In this document: positions 31,786 through 44,661 of the stretch, piece after piece
How the letters are laid out: each line of letters opens with the position of its first letter
Position numbering within the stretch: the stretch's first letter is position 1
Assembly: GCA_029204225.1 (NCBI GenBank)
Contig: CM055108.1
Span: 47,474,815-47,538,814 of the forward strand
Reading direction: 5' to 3'
Source of the DNA: Diphasiastrum complanatum
Taxonomy: Eukaryota; Streptophyta; Lycopodiopsida; Lycopodiales; Lycopodiaceae
DNA: 64,000 nt
Made by a program: the position numbers and the translations under genes
Notes under the pieces: model-generated
What the model was told of the DNA's origin: nothing
What the model saw: only the letters and a program-made list of their open reading frames with translations
The model's database searches: none

Positions 31786-34700
31786 ATGGAGCCATATTGG
31801 GCTCGGATTCTTTCTCTTCTTCTATCTGTTCTTCTACACTTGCATGGCTGCTGCTATGCCGATACCTGGGCTGCTATGCCAGTGCATGGGACTGGCAAAT
31901 TGCAGCCTGAAGATGGCATTTGTGCTGCACTCGTTACTCCATATGGCTATTCATGCGAAGAACACACGGTCAGTACTGCAGGTTTCAAAAAAATTATAGA
32001 AGTGAAATCCTGCACAGCTAGTAGCAACCAATGAAGCTTAATGTTTCTGTGATTTTGCAGGTGACGACAACGGATGGATATATTCTTTCAGTTATCGTAT
32101 ACCCCACGGTGTGAATGGGAATAGTCAGTCCTTAGGATCACCTGTTTTTCTGCAGCATGGACTATGCAGGGTACACACGCTACCTTTCTCCATGCTGGAT
32201 AAATAAGGAATAGATGGGATCTATGGGAAGTGGAAGAAATCATGTTTATAATATTGTTTTATTGGTATATATCTAGTGCCGGCTGTAGTTGTGACTACAC
32301 TGAGTACACATACTAGTACCCTACAGAAAAAACTAAATCCGTCAGTTTGCGCGCTTTTCTACAACATGGACCATAGGGTATGTAGGTTGCCTAATTTCTC
32401 GCTAGATAGTATGTTGAATCATAAACGAGAAACAGATTTTGTGTTCAGGGGGTTCAGTGGGCAGTATTCGAGTCTCAAGGCTATATTATTCTATTGGTAT
32501 GTATCTATTAATGCATGAGGTCGTAACTACACATACTACATCAACACAAACCAGTACCAACAACATGTAACGAGAAATAAATTTTGAATCTATGGGGCAC
32601 TAGAAGATTATCATGGTCAAAAGATTATTATGCTATCAGGAGATATCTATTGCTGCGTGCAGTGGTACAATTCACCTGAGACACTCTCGGTATGAAGCTA
32701 TAGCTGCACTGTCGTATCCAGTAGTTCTATACAATTTTGCCAAAGTCAGATGTATTCGCAAACTCCTAGCTTTTGAGGGGATCCCTTCCATGATCTGCAA
32801 TTCCAATGCTACAAAATTATACACTACAAAGATTTGAGAAACTTACAAGAAGAAAATGCACCAATAAAAAACTTTCAAAAAAAAAAAAAACCCCTCGCTC
32901 TAGGACAAAATATTTCGAATCAGGCACAATATACCCACCAAAAATCTAAAGGAACAAAAATGGAAGGAAGATTTTATTACAATGTTATGCCATGCAAGCT
33001 AGTGCACTAGTCTAAGTTCAAAAGTGCATCTCAAAATGTACCATCGTGTGCTTCTGTTTTTCAAAAATGACCATCGTGTGCTCGTGTTTTTCAAGCATGA
33101 CCATCTAGTACTTCTCATACTAGATCAACCAGGTTAACATAAATATTTCTCTGAAGAGTGGCTGGGCAAACTGTAGGCAGGATACCAGTGGCTAGAAAAT
33201 TCACCTCAAGAATCACTTGGATTCGTACTTGCGGATGAGGGCTTCGACGTTTGGGTAGGTAACACTCGAGGCACACGCTGGAGCTCCGGACACATCCAAC
33301 TCTCCGTTAACGATAAGGTAGCCCGTCTTTGATCAGATGAGCTAAGCTTGCATGTTTCTCCTAAGCTGTAACTTGCTAGTCAGTAGCAGCTATCAGCTTT
33401 GGAGTCGTAATGGCTGTTAGAATCTACTTACTGCAGGCATATTGGAACTGGACCGTTGACGAGCTCATGAGCTACGACCTACAGGCGATGCTAGGACTTG
33501 TGCACTCCACAACCGGTCAAAAATCTTATTATATTGGTCATTCACAGGTATCAACTATGCGGATAACGAATTCCAAATTGCTAGAATGTTTTTCTTTAAC
33601 CCCAATTTAGGCTATCTCAGCTGCATTTCTTACATTCTTGTTGGAATTTGAACTGGGCAGGGCTCTCTAATCGCACTCGGAGGACTGGCGCAAGGCACAA
33701 TAACAGAACTTGTGGCATCACTAGTTCTTTTCGCTCCTGTTGCATATCTCAACCAAAGCAAATCCTTCTTTGCAAAGGCTGGTGCCGATTTATACTTTGA
33801 GAAGGTAGCAAAGATTTCCTTCGTTCTATCTCAAACAAGTGGTAGAATTCAGCTTCTAACTCAGGGCACTTATATGCACTGATTGTAACTAATTGCATCC
33901 TTGCAGCTCTTCTCCATTGCAGGCATAACTGAATTCAACCCGACAAGGTAAGTCATTTGTGGAGTTCAATGCTCTCTGATGATATATAGAAATCGAAGTC
34001 CAAAATTAGCTTCCCATGACATGTTGCAGCACAAAAAATAATTGATGGGCATGGAAAAACGTGGATGGTAGAATCGATTTAGACACAACTATACATATAA
34101 TGCAATCAGCTATACACTTAGGACTCTTGACTATACTGAAGCACCCATCACATACACAACCATGAGTTGAGTGATCTAAAATGCAAATCAGAAAATAAGA
34201 ACTATTTTTCACTGGTTCTATTGAGCTGCCACACACTTCTTGTGCTTAATATGATGAATGTAATTCTTCTTCTTTTGGTTTTGCAGTGGAATAGGTGCTG
34301 ACTTTATGGATTTTGTATGTGCAAGAAGCGATTCTCAATGTAAAGCATTTTGGGGCAAAAAATTTGTGGTTAAATACATACGGCTTGGCCCTTTTCCTTA
34401 GAAGATATCATTTGTGGAGGTAGCTATAGCTGGGTGTTTGTTTTCAGCATGATTCTTAGTCACAGCCTATGCCCCAATGGGTGGATCAAGATGTGTTTGC
34501 ATGGGTGGAGAGAGCCCCTCACAAGGGTGAAGTGTTCCAATTTATTACCTCCAAATGGTGAGTTTCACCAAGTGCTAGTATATTGATTGTTTTTCTTATG
34601 GGTGATCCACTCGCTATGCCTTCAATGCTCTTGACAAATTGATCTTCCTCTACGCTTGTGACAAAGTTACTCCCAACCACGTGTAGCCGCCATTGGCATG

Positions 34701-35586
34701 TTTCCCCCAATGAGATGTACTTAATAGTAAGTGGGCATGGGCTAGGAAGGTAAAACATATAAATGTGACTATGTGGCATATCAATTATGCTTAGCTTTTG
34801 CAGTGTAAGTTTCATCTTTGTCAAGTTCTTCTCAATGCATATTTCTATGCTTGTGCAGGGCCTAATTGTTGCATGAACATGACTCGAGTTCCATTTTATC
34901 TCCAATTCGACCCTCAACCCACGTCCACAAAGAACATTATGCATTTTTCTCAATGTAAGTCCTTACCCATCAACTTTTCATACATCTATTGGTAGGAGAA
35001 TAAATTGCTCATAACATGTTAAACAATTGAATGATGGATATAGCACACATAATGTGTCACCAATAAAAAGCTACATGCATGATATTGCAAAGAAATTTAA
35101 ATTGTACATAATCATATTTTTTAATACAACAAAGACGGAAAATAAAAATGTACATAAGCACAACTCGCAATAATTTCAAATACATTTAAAATGGTGTAAT
35201 GCTTTTGACAAGTAGTGGACATATGCAACATCCTCTAACATCATATTGCTTCTATTCCAGTGATCCGAACTGGAACCTTTCAGAAATATGATTATGGCAC
35301 AAGCGGTAATATGGTGGAGTATTTGCAACCTTACCCCCCCACCTATGAACTCTCGAGCATATCTACAGAAATCTCCTTATTTATTCTACATGGAGGACTT
35401 GATCAGTTGGCAGATGCAAATGATGTTCAACGCCTAATTGGTGACCTAAAATGTAAGGTGAAAACAACTTTTGTAGAATCATATGGTCATTCAGATTTTA
35501 TTGTTGGCATGCATGCCTATGAAGATGTTTACCAAGATGTCGTCTCATTTCTAAAGTCACCCAACGGGGTTGGCTCAACTGGTTAG
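31786..35586 (+). pseudogene. acid lipase (triacylglycerol lipase 1/2-like), nine exons, copy 1
   Basis: AB-hydrolase acid lipase, likely secreted or vacuolar; the family hydrolyses acylglycerols or steryl esters. Exons: 31786-31968, 32061-32170, 33177-33317, 33437-33547, 33661-33804, 33907-33947, 34287-34354, 34859-34954, 35261-35586; about 406 codons, the usual length. Exon 1 has a signal peptide (LSLLLSVLLHLHGC). Visible motifs: FLQHGL, FDVWVGNTRGTRW, nucleophile GHSQG (exons 4/5), catalytic Asp in GGLDQLAD and His in YGHSDF (exon 9). Damage: exon 2 lacks one T (GTTATCG against GTTTATCG in copy 2) and shifts frame. The exon-7 donor reads GGGGCAAA against GGGGTAAG in copy 2. A SINE supplies the last seven residues and the stop. 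Confidence 0.85.
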
Positions 35587-35644
35587 CTTGGCATCCAAAG
35601 TTTCTTTGGTCCCAGGTTCGAGCCTCCCCTTGGAAACCAAGAAG
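35560..35644 (+). mobile_element. tRNA-like SINE insertion at the lipase 3' end
   Basis: This 85-bp insert has an A-box-like TGGCTCAACTGGTTAGC and a B box GGTTCGAGCC. It is flanked by a perfect 14-bp target duplication, CATTTCTAAAGTCA, at 35546-35559 and 35645-35658. Without the insert the lipase frame would end Lys-Ser-Ser-Asn-stop. With it the frame ends Lys-Ser-Pro-Asn-Gly-Val-Gly-Ser-Thr-Gly-stop. There is no poly(A) tail. It is short enough to be a tRNA-derived retropseudogene. Confidence 0.85.
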
Positions 35645-35658
35645 CATTTCTAAAGTCA

Positions 35659-37374
35659 AGCAACTAAGCTTTTATGTGATAGAGTTGTTTGATTACATAC
35701 AACTCATAATATGAAGTTCATATTCTTTACAACTATGTCTCTCAAGATAATGGTCCTAATATCTTACTAGATAAATATGCAATCCGATTTGATAAGATTA
35801 TATAGTGGAAGCAATCAAGAATTATAAGAGAGAAGGACTTTGGTTGCTATCATCAACTTTTTATGCATATGTATAGCATCATGTTTGTTCATAACATCCA
35901 CTTGGAAAAACAAATCGTGCTTCTTGGTTATTGTATGTATGCCTTTTGTGGGAGGCTCACTACAACATTCTGGAGGTTTTTCGACCCTATTACTGAGGCT
36001 TTTCTGAAGTCAAAAAGATAATAAAAAGTCCCTGTCTGAAGGCGAGAAGGTTGGGGAGGAGTCTGAACAGGAGTGTAACCAACAGGGGTCTGAATGGGAG
36101 AAAAAATGGGTGGAGTGGCCTGACAAGAGGGAACACGGTGCCATGGAGTCCCCTTTATACGAAAAACGAGGTCTTGGACAATGGGTGCCGAAGACGAAAA
36201 AATGTGAGGGGTGAGTATGGGGGTGCCGGAATACTCAAGTGTGACAAATGCAGGAGTCGTAGTATTAGGTGCCATGCACGCTGCTTCCTAAGTTAGGGTT
36301 TCTCAAAGTAAGGAATTCCTATGACGTGAGGGACATGCTAGACTCGAGGCCGCATGAGGCACGACATTCATCAGTTAGAATTATGTGCATTGGATATACA
36401 GTATTCTTGGATAGAATATTCCTTAGTTAAGGAAGGAGAGTCAATTCTTTGATGATTGTTTCCCAGAGAGCTCAATTGGATAATGAATCATAATGAATTC
36501 GAGAATATAACTGAATCGATATTCAGCAGGACTTTGGGTATCTAGATTGTAATCTAAAGTTTTTGTAGTTGAAGAAGGTTGTCATTTTGTTATGCATTCA
36601 GTCTTTAATTACCAGTGGTTTATAGAACTTGAATCTTGCACTTCAGTTAAAGAATCATGTTTGAAGATTATTTCTAAATCCAATATTTTCTTAGTGGGAA
36701 GATTTTGGAATGATTCTTACGTTTCTTGAGTTATGTTGGACATATACTCCAGCATCCTGTAAATGATTAAGTATGGTTTTGGATTCCAGAAAATTATGAT
36801 TGACGAATCATATGAATCTAAATATTTATGATTGATGAATCATAAATAGATACTTGATTATTGTCAGTGGATTGAGTAAGAATTCATATCAGTGTTTTTG
36901 AATCTCTCTACTCCAGTATTATTGAGAACCTATGGATCTCAAAGACATTCTCACAAGATAAGTATTTTACTCGTGGAGAATTTAATTTATGTAGTGGATA
37001 CTATTCTACTATAGTTTATGGTCTGCAGATGCTTCAGTACAGTTCTTCATTTACTTGGATCTCCAGTTATTATAGGAGACAAACAAGTCTATGAAGATGA
37101 ATGAATGCTATTTTCTTGTACATTTAGCATAAGCTGTCTATTAGACTATTTTTGCATCTAGCAACTGATAGAATGGGAGAGTTGTTCTACAATATTCCTG
37201 CTCTCTTTTCTATTCACGTTCTTCTATCTCCATTGCCTCCATCAGCTTCTACATTAGGCGAAAGTCATATCATTAAAAAAACATTTGTCATTTATAAATT
37301 CATGTGTCATTGCATAAATCATCATTCATAAATGTTGGTAGTTTCCAAATGCATAACATAAGTCTTAGTTATTG
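35659..37374. other. AT-rich intergenic DNA
   Basis: Mostly without coding signal. A 115-codon proline-rich minus frame (36275-35928, MAPNTTTPAF…) may be a scrap of the mobile-element ORF family seen at 40284, but nothing identifies it. The words GATTGACGAATCAT/GATTGATGAATCAT recur near 36800-36845. Confidence 0.35.
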
Positions 37375-40284
37375 TATGTATGCCATGAGCAGCAACCCAA
37401 TTTATCCGCATGCCTTGCCTCTCCAATAACTCGAGAGTAATGCTTGGACATACATATACTCGTCATGGGTGGGAGGCCACCCTATGACAGATTTCAACAT
37501 AAACATTACAATTTGTGACATATCAAAAAAGCATTTTAATTTAGGGTGTGCAAATGAAAACCTCGAATATATAACAATTTGAATTCAATATAAGAGTTTA
37601 TGGTAGACTTACAAAGTGGCCTAAAAATATCCCTCGCCGCCATTGCCCAAGTGAGAAGCCCCCATGATCTCTAGTCGAACTCTGGTTGTCTCTGATCACT
37701 GCGAGGGCATAGTTGGCTTCTCTGTTCTTGTTGGTTGGTACTCTAGCATGTACCATACATACCTGTTGGTGTTGTGAAAGTGAAGGAATGAACAAGGGTA
37801 GAACAAAGAGAGGGGGTTGATACATGTGATCTAGCTCCAATTGAAAGCATTGATCCTGTGTGAAAAATTGATGATGGTGCAAAGGCCTGCTACGAAATGG
37901 AATGGAGGACTCCCAAAAACATCACAGAAATAGCAGAAATCCTTAATCTGGACAAAGCCAGCAAGGACGACAAAAACAAATATATTTCTATTGGCCTTTG
38001 ATGCAATTTGATAAATGTGAATGATGTCGGAATTAGAGAGGGGGGGAGCTGGGAAAGGTAGAGAAAAATAATAGAAAACTAGTCTAATGTGATATTGAAA
38101 AGTGATAGGTAAATTGTCGTCTAGAGCAGTGGAAAACTCTAGAACAAAGGTGAACTGCTTTTTGAGATTTTGCAGTTGGCCTTCCGTTTTCTTGAGTGCA
38201 TGCTCGTCTTCTTGGAACGTGGTGCGTAGGGTGGCCAGCTCGGTGTCCTTTGTTATGAGCACTGCATCATGATGTTTTCGTTGGTCTTGATAGGTATGTA
38301 GCACCTGGACAGAGTGATCCTTGTAGTATTTGACGTGCTTCCGCTGGAGTTTCTGGGCGGCCGATGTCTCTTCTTCTGCCGTTGCCGCCATCTGATTGAG
38401 CATAGCTTGGATGGCCTGCACTTGTTGATTAGCTTGCTGGACTTTTAGCTCCAAGGTCGTCTGTTGGGTGGTGGAGTTGGCCTAGGCTCTCTGCAATTCC
38501 ATCTTTTTCTTATAAACATTTTGTTCCAGTTGGCAGATGTAGTCCTTGAGCGATCTCTCGGTGGCTCTAAGATATTCACGCTCCTACTCTAGTGCGGTCT
38601 GTCTCAGCACCAAATGTTGGCAGTCGGATTGATATGTTTTCTTTGCGGTCTTCTCTTGGTTGAGCTCGGTCTGAAGTTTGGACATGAGCTGTTGGTGTTG
38701 TTCTATTTTCTATAGCTGGCCTGTCAACTGGTGAACTAGTGTCTGGCTCTCAGTCCTCTCTTTTTCTTGCTCTCTTTTCAGCTATACAAACTGATCAGTC
38801 AAGGCTTGCAACATTTGCCCTACCACCAATTGGCCGCAAGATTGCTTAGTAGCTCTTTCAGAGAGCATCTAGCAGAGTTGTTGTTGGAGGCCTGTTAAGT
38901 CAGTCCAACAACCCAGAGCCTGAGTGTCCCATGAGATGGCCGAAGGTGATAGAGCTACGATGGGTAGGGAGAGAGGTGTGGTGACAAAGATGGTGGTGAT
39001 GGGTGGAATAGTGATGGTGCAGATGGTGACGATAACATGGGTGATAATAGAGGTGGCAAGGGCGGCGATAGTGGAAACAACTGCGGGGCGAACGGGAGAT
39101 GAAACAAATGGAATAGTGACAGTAAGAGGGGATGAGGTGGCAATGGCGAGAGTGGTGATTGTAAAAATGGTGGAAATTGCGACAACTATGGAACAGGGGA
39201 AGAATTGGTGGGATGGATGGGGCTATGTATAGGGGATATGATCTGAAGTAGGTGGGGAGGAGTGGATGGGGTTGGTGCGCATTGGGCTAGTGTGTTTGTG
39301 AGTAGATGTCATAGGCGATGATGCAAAGGTGCGAGCGACTGTTGGCCTACCAACAATAGCGTGAGTGGATCTTGTGAGGATAGACTGGCAGATGGAGAGG
39401 AGGGTGTGGACGTCTTAACACCTAGATGCTCGAGGTGAGTGTAGGCAATGATGGTGATGATGCCACCACAGGCGATCCATGAGGGGCACTTGAAAGCAGC
39501 CTGTAACTCCTTTACCAGAAATGAGGCCCAATCATAAACGATATTTGGTCCTTCCATCATTGTCGTCATGATAATGACTTGCTTGGACACGTGGAGGGGA
39601 CAGTGGGAGCTCATGACGATGGTGGTGGACAAAAAATGTATTGCGTCACAGAGATTTGGATTCCTGAGTTGTGAAATCAGGGACCCATCATTGGGTTTTG
39701 TTTTAACATCATGATTATCTGGACAAAAAAACGTGGATACGTCAAATTTGTGAGGGTTCGGGTGGGGCAGGTGGGTGGAGTGTGGAAGAGTTAGAGCTAT
39801 TGAACTTAGCTACGGGTCAAGGGAGACCACATGGTTTTGCCCTTAATAGGTGATGGTGAAATGATTTTTGTCGAAAGTGAAAAAGACTTGCTCGACCAGA
39901 GCAAGGTCCTAGAAGATGGACACTTCCATGTTATGGAGGTCCGCGACAGTCAGGACTGCGAGACAACCGTCGGTATGGAGAGCTGCAATCTCTTGCTCCA
40001 CAGGATGGTGTACCGTGAAGTTGCACGCGTGACAAGAGCAGTAGTTTGGTGAGCAGATCTGGGAGATGTTTCTCCCTCCTCTCGGCTGGGGGACGTGGAT
40101 GAGGTTGGGGAGGAGGACGAGGTGGATCTGGTCTACTGGGACATGGATGGTGAGGTAGCGGTCCGTGAGGACACAGCAGGTTGGAGGAACGACTAGGGCT
40201 AGATGGTGTAGCAGTGCTTCAGGTGATGCAGGCTTTTTGGCCTGATGGAGTGGTAACGTCTGAAAGACGACGTTTCGGTGCCAT
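37375..40284 (-). pseudogene. mobile-element-type ORF with long coiled coil, decayed
   Basis: The minus strand opens at ATG 40284 (MAPKRRLSDVTTPSG), followed by a Pro/Ser-rich start and, near 39500, WASFLVKELQAAF … GGIITIIAY. After a Ser/Thr/Ile-rich stretch comes a heptad-like coiled coil from about 38800 to 38120 (LMSKLQTELNQEK, ELKVQQANQQVQAIQAML, LKKTEGQLQNLKKQF). Stops in the coiled coil are TAG at sites where Gln fits. A tail near 37500-37400 (LELLERQGMRINW) resembles LLKLLERQGVRIDW at 60640-60590. This layout suits a plant retroelement gag-like ORF. The function is not established. Confidence 0.45.
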
Positions 40285-40380
40285 GGATGCAGTCAAGTAT
40301 AGATGTGGATGGGGGTCTGAGGGCGAGTTAAATTGGAGATGGCAAGTAATTGTCAGGTGGTGAGGTATCAACAGTGGAAA

Positions 40381-40690
40381 AGTAATAAAAATGGCGAATA
40401 AGAGAAAATCGGCGAGTATTACAAATGGAGAGTTATAGACATGCGAGTAATAGGCGCGAGTAATTAGCGCGAGTTATAGACAACGAAGTAATGTGGGGTT
40501 GGCAAATAATAAACTGATGGCGAGTAAATACAAATGCGAGTAATGGCAAGTCGACAAGTAAATAAAATGGCGAGTAATGGCAAGTTGACAAGTGATAGCA
40601 AACACGCGAGTAGTAGAGAACTGGTGAGTAATAGGCAAGTGATAAGATGCATTATGGTATAACTCGCCCATATATATAGGGGAATTATAA
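40381..40690 (-). repeat. short-motif repeat (ACTCGCC / GGCGAGTAATA) with TATA-like site
   Basis: GCGAGTAAT, GGCGAGTAA, GCAAGTGATA and GTGAGTAATA variants recur at least 12 times in 300 bp. At the right edge CCCATATATATAGGGG (about 40666-40681) is TATA-like on either strand. On the minus strand it would sit about 390 bp before the ATG at 40284, making the repeat a transcribed leader. Confidence 0.5.
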
Positions 40691-41116
40691 CTCGCCCACT
40701 GTCATTTTTGGAAATCAGTCTAACTTATGCCAAATCATCAATTTTTACACTATGCACAATCCATTTTCCGATTGGCTGCCAGATTTATGAGATTTTTTAA
40801 TCAAAACCTCCCGTTGTTTACTAAAAATGGCAGCTTTGTCAAAAAAGAGAGCCTAACTTGCGTTTCGAGTAGAATTTTTTTGGACAGATTTGGTCATGTG
40901 TTCAGTTATAACAGGGGATAATAATGGCAAGGACGGTGACTGCCAAAAATAACAATAGTGCTTATTACAAACCGTTCCTGGTGCAATTTTACAAGATAAA
41001 TGAGAAATGAAGGGTAGGCCTAGAATTTTTACATAGGATTTTTACAAGAGCAAGGGAAGTGTATACAAGGTGGGATTTTTTAAATATAGGGTTTTGTAGA
41101 CACTTTTGCTAGCTAC
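40691..41116. other. non-coding DNA
   Basis: No gene or repeat that I can support. Confidence 0.3.
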
Positions 41117-43706
41117 CTAACTAAATCCCTATTTATTCCTCGTCTCACACTATCAAAGGTGAAGGTACTGTAGGATTAAGGTTCCAGCATGATCAATTCA
41201 AACTACTGTCAAAAGTCTTGTATGTTCCTAAACTCTCTACAAATCTATTATCAATAAGTAGAATTATAGATTTAGGTCATAAGGTGGAGTTTGAGTCTGA
41301 TCAATGCATAATTATCGATGGGAGTGATAAGTTACACTCGACAAGAGGCATGGATACTTATATAGATTGGCACATTGTTATTCTGATTCTAGTCAAGCCT
41401 TGAAAACTTTTGTTTTTCTCAATAAAGCATTACTATGGCATCATCACTTAGTACACCTGAATTATTCATCTGTTTTGAACATGTCCAGACAATCCCTAGC
41501 ACTTGGTCTTGACTATCCTTCTGGCAAAGTCGATCTCCATGTCTGCCATAGTTGCATCCTTGGAAAGCAAACTAGGATTCCTTTTAGATCGAGTCATAGG
41601 CATGCAGCAAAAGGCTTGTTACATGTTGTTCATTCAGATATATGTGCACCTATGCAAACTCCTTCATTATCTTTATTGACAAATTCTCTAGAAGAAAACT
41701 TGTTTACTTTATTAAGCATAAATCAGAGGCTTTCATCAAGTTCAAACAATTAAAGAGCGTGCTAAAAATCAAACTGGCAAAAGAATCAAAGAACCGAGGT
41801 CCGACAATGGGAGAGAATACATCTCCACCGAATTCAAAGAGTACTGTCTTAACAACAACATTGAGCAACAATACATTACCTCCTATTTGCCTTAGTCAAA
41901 CGGCCTTGCTGAGAGAAAGAACATAACCTTAGTCGAATCGGCAAAGTGCATGTTATCACATGCGACACTTTTGAAGTCCTTATGGGCTGAAACTGTTTCA
42001 ATAGCAACCTATATTCAGAACAGATGTTCTACTAAAGGTCTCTTAGACAAAACACCAATCAAAGTTTGGACAGGCACCAAACCTTCTTTATCGAACTTAT
42101 GAGTTTTTGGATGTAATGCTTATGCATAGATTCCTCATGATCTCATGAAGAAACTCGACTTCTAGAGTATCAAATGTATTTTCATCAGCTATACTACTTC
42201 AGATCAAGCCTACAAGTTGTTCGATCCTATGGAGTCAAAGATATTTACTAGCTGGGATGTCATCTTCATCAAAGATCAGTGTATCGACCTCAAGGGAAAT
42301 GGCAAAGCCCATATAGCCGACTCTTCGGTTTCATCTGACATATTGAACTGCGAGGTTTCTCAGTAGACTATTCCTATTGAAGGTCCAAACTCATCTACTC
42401 TCGACGAACAATGTATCAACGATGAATTCGAAGATGATAATGTCGTAGTTCAGCAACTACAAAATAATGAAAATGATCAACTTCCACTATCACCAAGAAG
42501 ATCGACAAGAGCTACCAGACCACCTATCAGGTATATCGACCCGTCTGCAACCTACCTTGTTCAGAAGCCAACAATTGTCGAAGAGGCACTCAGTCAGCCT
42601 GATTCCAATATCTGGAATGAAGCTATGGATAAAGAGTATTTATCTAATATCAAGAACCAGACATGGACGATTGTCAAATTACCTGCTAGCAGAAATGTAG
42701 TTGATTGCAAATGGATTTTCAAAGTGACGTACAAAGCAAGCAGAAGCATCGACAGAAGAAAACCTCAAGGAAATACATCAAATGGATGTACAGACAGCAT
42801 ATCTCAATGGAGTTATCGAAGAAGACATTTACATGGTGCACCCCGAAGGTAAACATAATCATGTGTGTAAACTCCATAAAGCACTTTATGGCTTGAACCA
42901 ATCTACTCAAGCATGGTTTCAAATGATCAATACTTTCCTTATTGATCAATCTACACACCTAGCTTTTCAGATTTGAATGTTTACTTCAAGATAGTGCAGT
43001 AGTCTTTTATCATTATCACTTTATACGTGGATGACACATTGCTCTTTGGCAACAGTATCGATCTGATGAAAGAAGCTAAGACAATGTTATCTTTTGAATT
43101 CGACATGACCGATCTTGGCGAAGCTCATATCTACCTTGGTATTCAAATCCACAGAGACAGAAATCAAAAGTTTCTCTAGATTACTCAACAGAGGTACATC
43201 TACAATTCGGTAGTCAGTTATAATTTGGATAATTGCAAGTTAGCTCTCTCAACAATGGAACCAGTTCTCAAATTGTCGAAGGACCAGTGTCCCCGAACAA
43301 TCAAAGAGAAGGAATAGATGCGTGAGTATCCTTATCATTCTATAATAGGATCTCTTATGTACGCAATGATCTGTACCCAGCCAGATATAGCTTTTGTAGT
43401 CAGCTCCCTAAGTCAGTTCATGACTAACCTGGTATAATATATTGGAAGGCTCTTATCATAGTTATGAGGTATCTTTGAGCTACTATGGACTTTTTCATTT
43501 TTTATGAAGCAGTTGGCAACGACAAACTCAATTTACTCAGTGGTTATACAAATGCAAGTTGGGCAGGAGATGTAGACACTCGTAAATCCACTTCTGGATT
43601 TACATTCTTCCTCAACAATGGTCCTATTTTCTGGAATAGTCGCAAGCAATCTTCAATAGCTCTATCTTCTACAAAATCAAAGTATATCACAGTCTCACAA
43701 GTATGA
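41117..43706 (+). pseudogene. Ty1/copia pol relic, plus strand (protease end to RNase H)
   Basis: In order: protease end (VLYVPKLSTNLLSISRI), GAG-pre-integrase (LWHHHLVHLN … CHSCILGKQTRI), integrase (HSDICAPM, then SDNGREY after a frameshift, then NGLAERKN), FGCNAY, DVIFIKD, RT N-terminus (WNEAMDKEYLSNIKNQTW), DVQTAYLNGVIEEDIYM, YVDD (about 43027), TQPDIAFVVSSLSQFM and RNase H (GYTNASWAGDVDTRKSTSGF … SKYITVSQ). About eight frameshifts break it. Most stops are TAG at Gln sites. It is truncated in RNase H at 43706, where minus-strand copia begins. Confidence 0.9.
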
Positions 43707-44661
43707 AATGAAGATTACCAAGATCCACCATTTTAAACTCTTTAGACAATGCTATTTTCACTTCTTGTATACCATCATGATCATTTACACTAAGGATAAT
43801 GTCATCTACATACAAAATGAGAATGATAAATTAACCATCATTAAATCTTAAGTACAAAGAAATATCACTAGCACTTACAACAAAATTTTCAGATTTTAAG
43901 AAGGCATTCAACCTAGAGTACCAAGCTCTAGGTGCTTGCTTAAGCTCATAAAGGCTTCTTAGCAAACACACTTTTTCATCTTGATCTTCTTTGATGAAGC
44001 CCTCGGATTGCCTCATGAAGATCTCCTCTTCCAAATAGCCATTGAGAAATATGTTAGTCACATCAAGTTGAAATAGAGGCCAATTGAAAGTAGTTGCAAG
44101 AGAAATGATCAACCTTATGGAAACTAGTCTAGCAACAGGAGCAAAACTTTCGTCAAAGTCTACTCCCTTGGTCTGCAAGAACCCCTTTGCCACTAGCCTT
44201 GCCTTGTATTTGTTGATGCTCCCATATTGGTTGTACTTCAATCTATAGATCCATTTGCACTCAAGTGGTTTTCTTCCATGAGGAAGATCCACAAGCTTCC
44301 ATGTATGACTCTCCATAAGAGCATCATACTCCTTTTGCATGGCATCCCTCCATTCTTGTGACTCCATAGCCTCTTCAAAGCAACTCGGCTCATCAAACAT
44401 AGATGTTAGAAAAGTGTAAGAGGTAAGTGAATGAAGATCTTCCCTTTGTTCACCTTTATCAACATAGGTGAGTGTTGACGGCTCGGCCTTCCTTCTTGTA
44501 GATCTTCTTGGAGCACTCGGGTCTTGAGGTGGATCCTCAAGATCTTGATCACATGTAGGCTCCTCCTCAAATCTTGCAAGATCCTTGACATAAGATGGAT
44601 TAGAAGCACTTTCATTCAACTTGTAGTAGTTACCTTCATCAAATGCAACATCTCTACTCAC
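43707..44661 (-). pseudogene. Ty1/copia reverse transcriptase, minus strand (element 3)
   Basis: The minus frame carries SRDVAFDE, the linker, EWRDAMQKEYDALMESHTW, KARLVAKGF, LDVTNIFLNGYLEEEIFM, ELKQAPRAWYSRL and, past one TAA, LYVDDIILS and MVDLGNLHFIL, where it is cut. RNase H is missing. The cut lies at 43706/43707, back to back with the plus-strand copia. Confidence 0.92.

Larger units (their letters stand above)
31335..35100. repeat. segmental duplication, copy 1 (lipase region)
   Basis: Direct repeat of 56685-60432, about 25.35 kb away. The offset drifts from 25349 to 25334 through small indels. It begins at AAAGGTATCCTTGC and ends after AAAGAAATTTA. It includes about 450 bp of promoter and exons 1-8 of the lipase. 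Exon 9 lies to the right of the repeat, so only this locus keeps it. Confidence 0.95.

Noticed and set aside
32276-32837. Small plus ORFs between lipase exons 2 and 3 (also 57627-58173)
   Set aside because: They lie inside intron 2 and have no family features. Splice signals and lipase homology place the exons elsewhere.
34519-34953. 144-codon minus ORF in lipase intron 7/exon 8, kept in copy 2 (59853-60287)
   Set aside because: It overlaps exon 8 antisense and has no domain. It is kept in both copies only because the DNA is duplicated. Treated as a shadow frame.
35560-35644. Functional tRNA gene
   Set aside because: A and B boxes are present, but no cloverleaf can be drawn with confidence, and the 14-bp target duplications mark it as an inserted retroelement copy.
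38924-39232. Met/Val-rich plus ORF of 102 codons
   Set aside because: It is the antisense of a Ser/Thr/Ile-rich low-complexity stretch of the minus-strand mobile-element ORF. It lacks the composition of a real protein.
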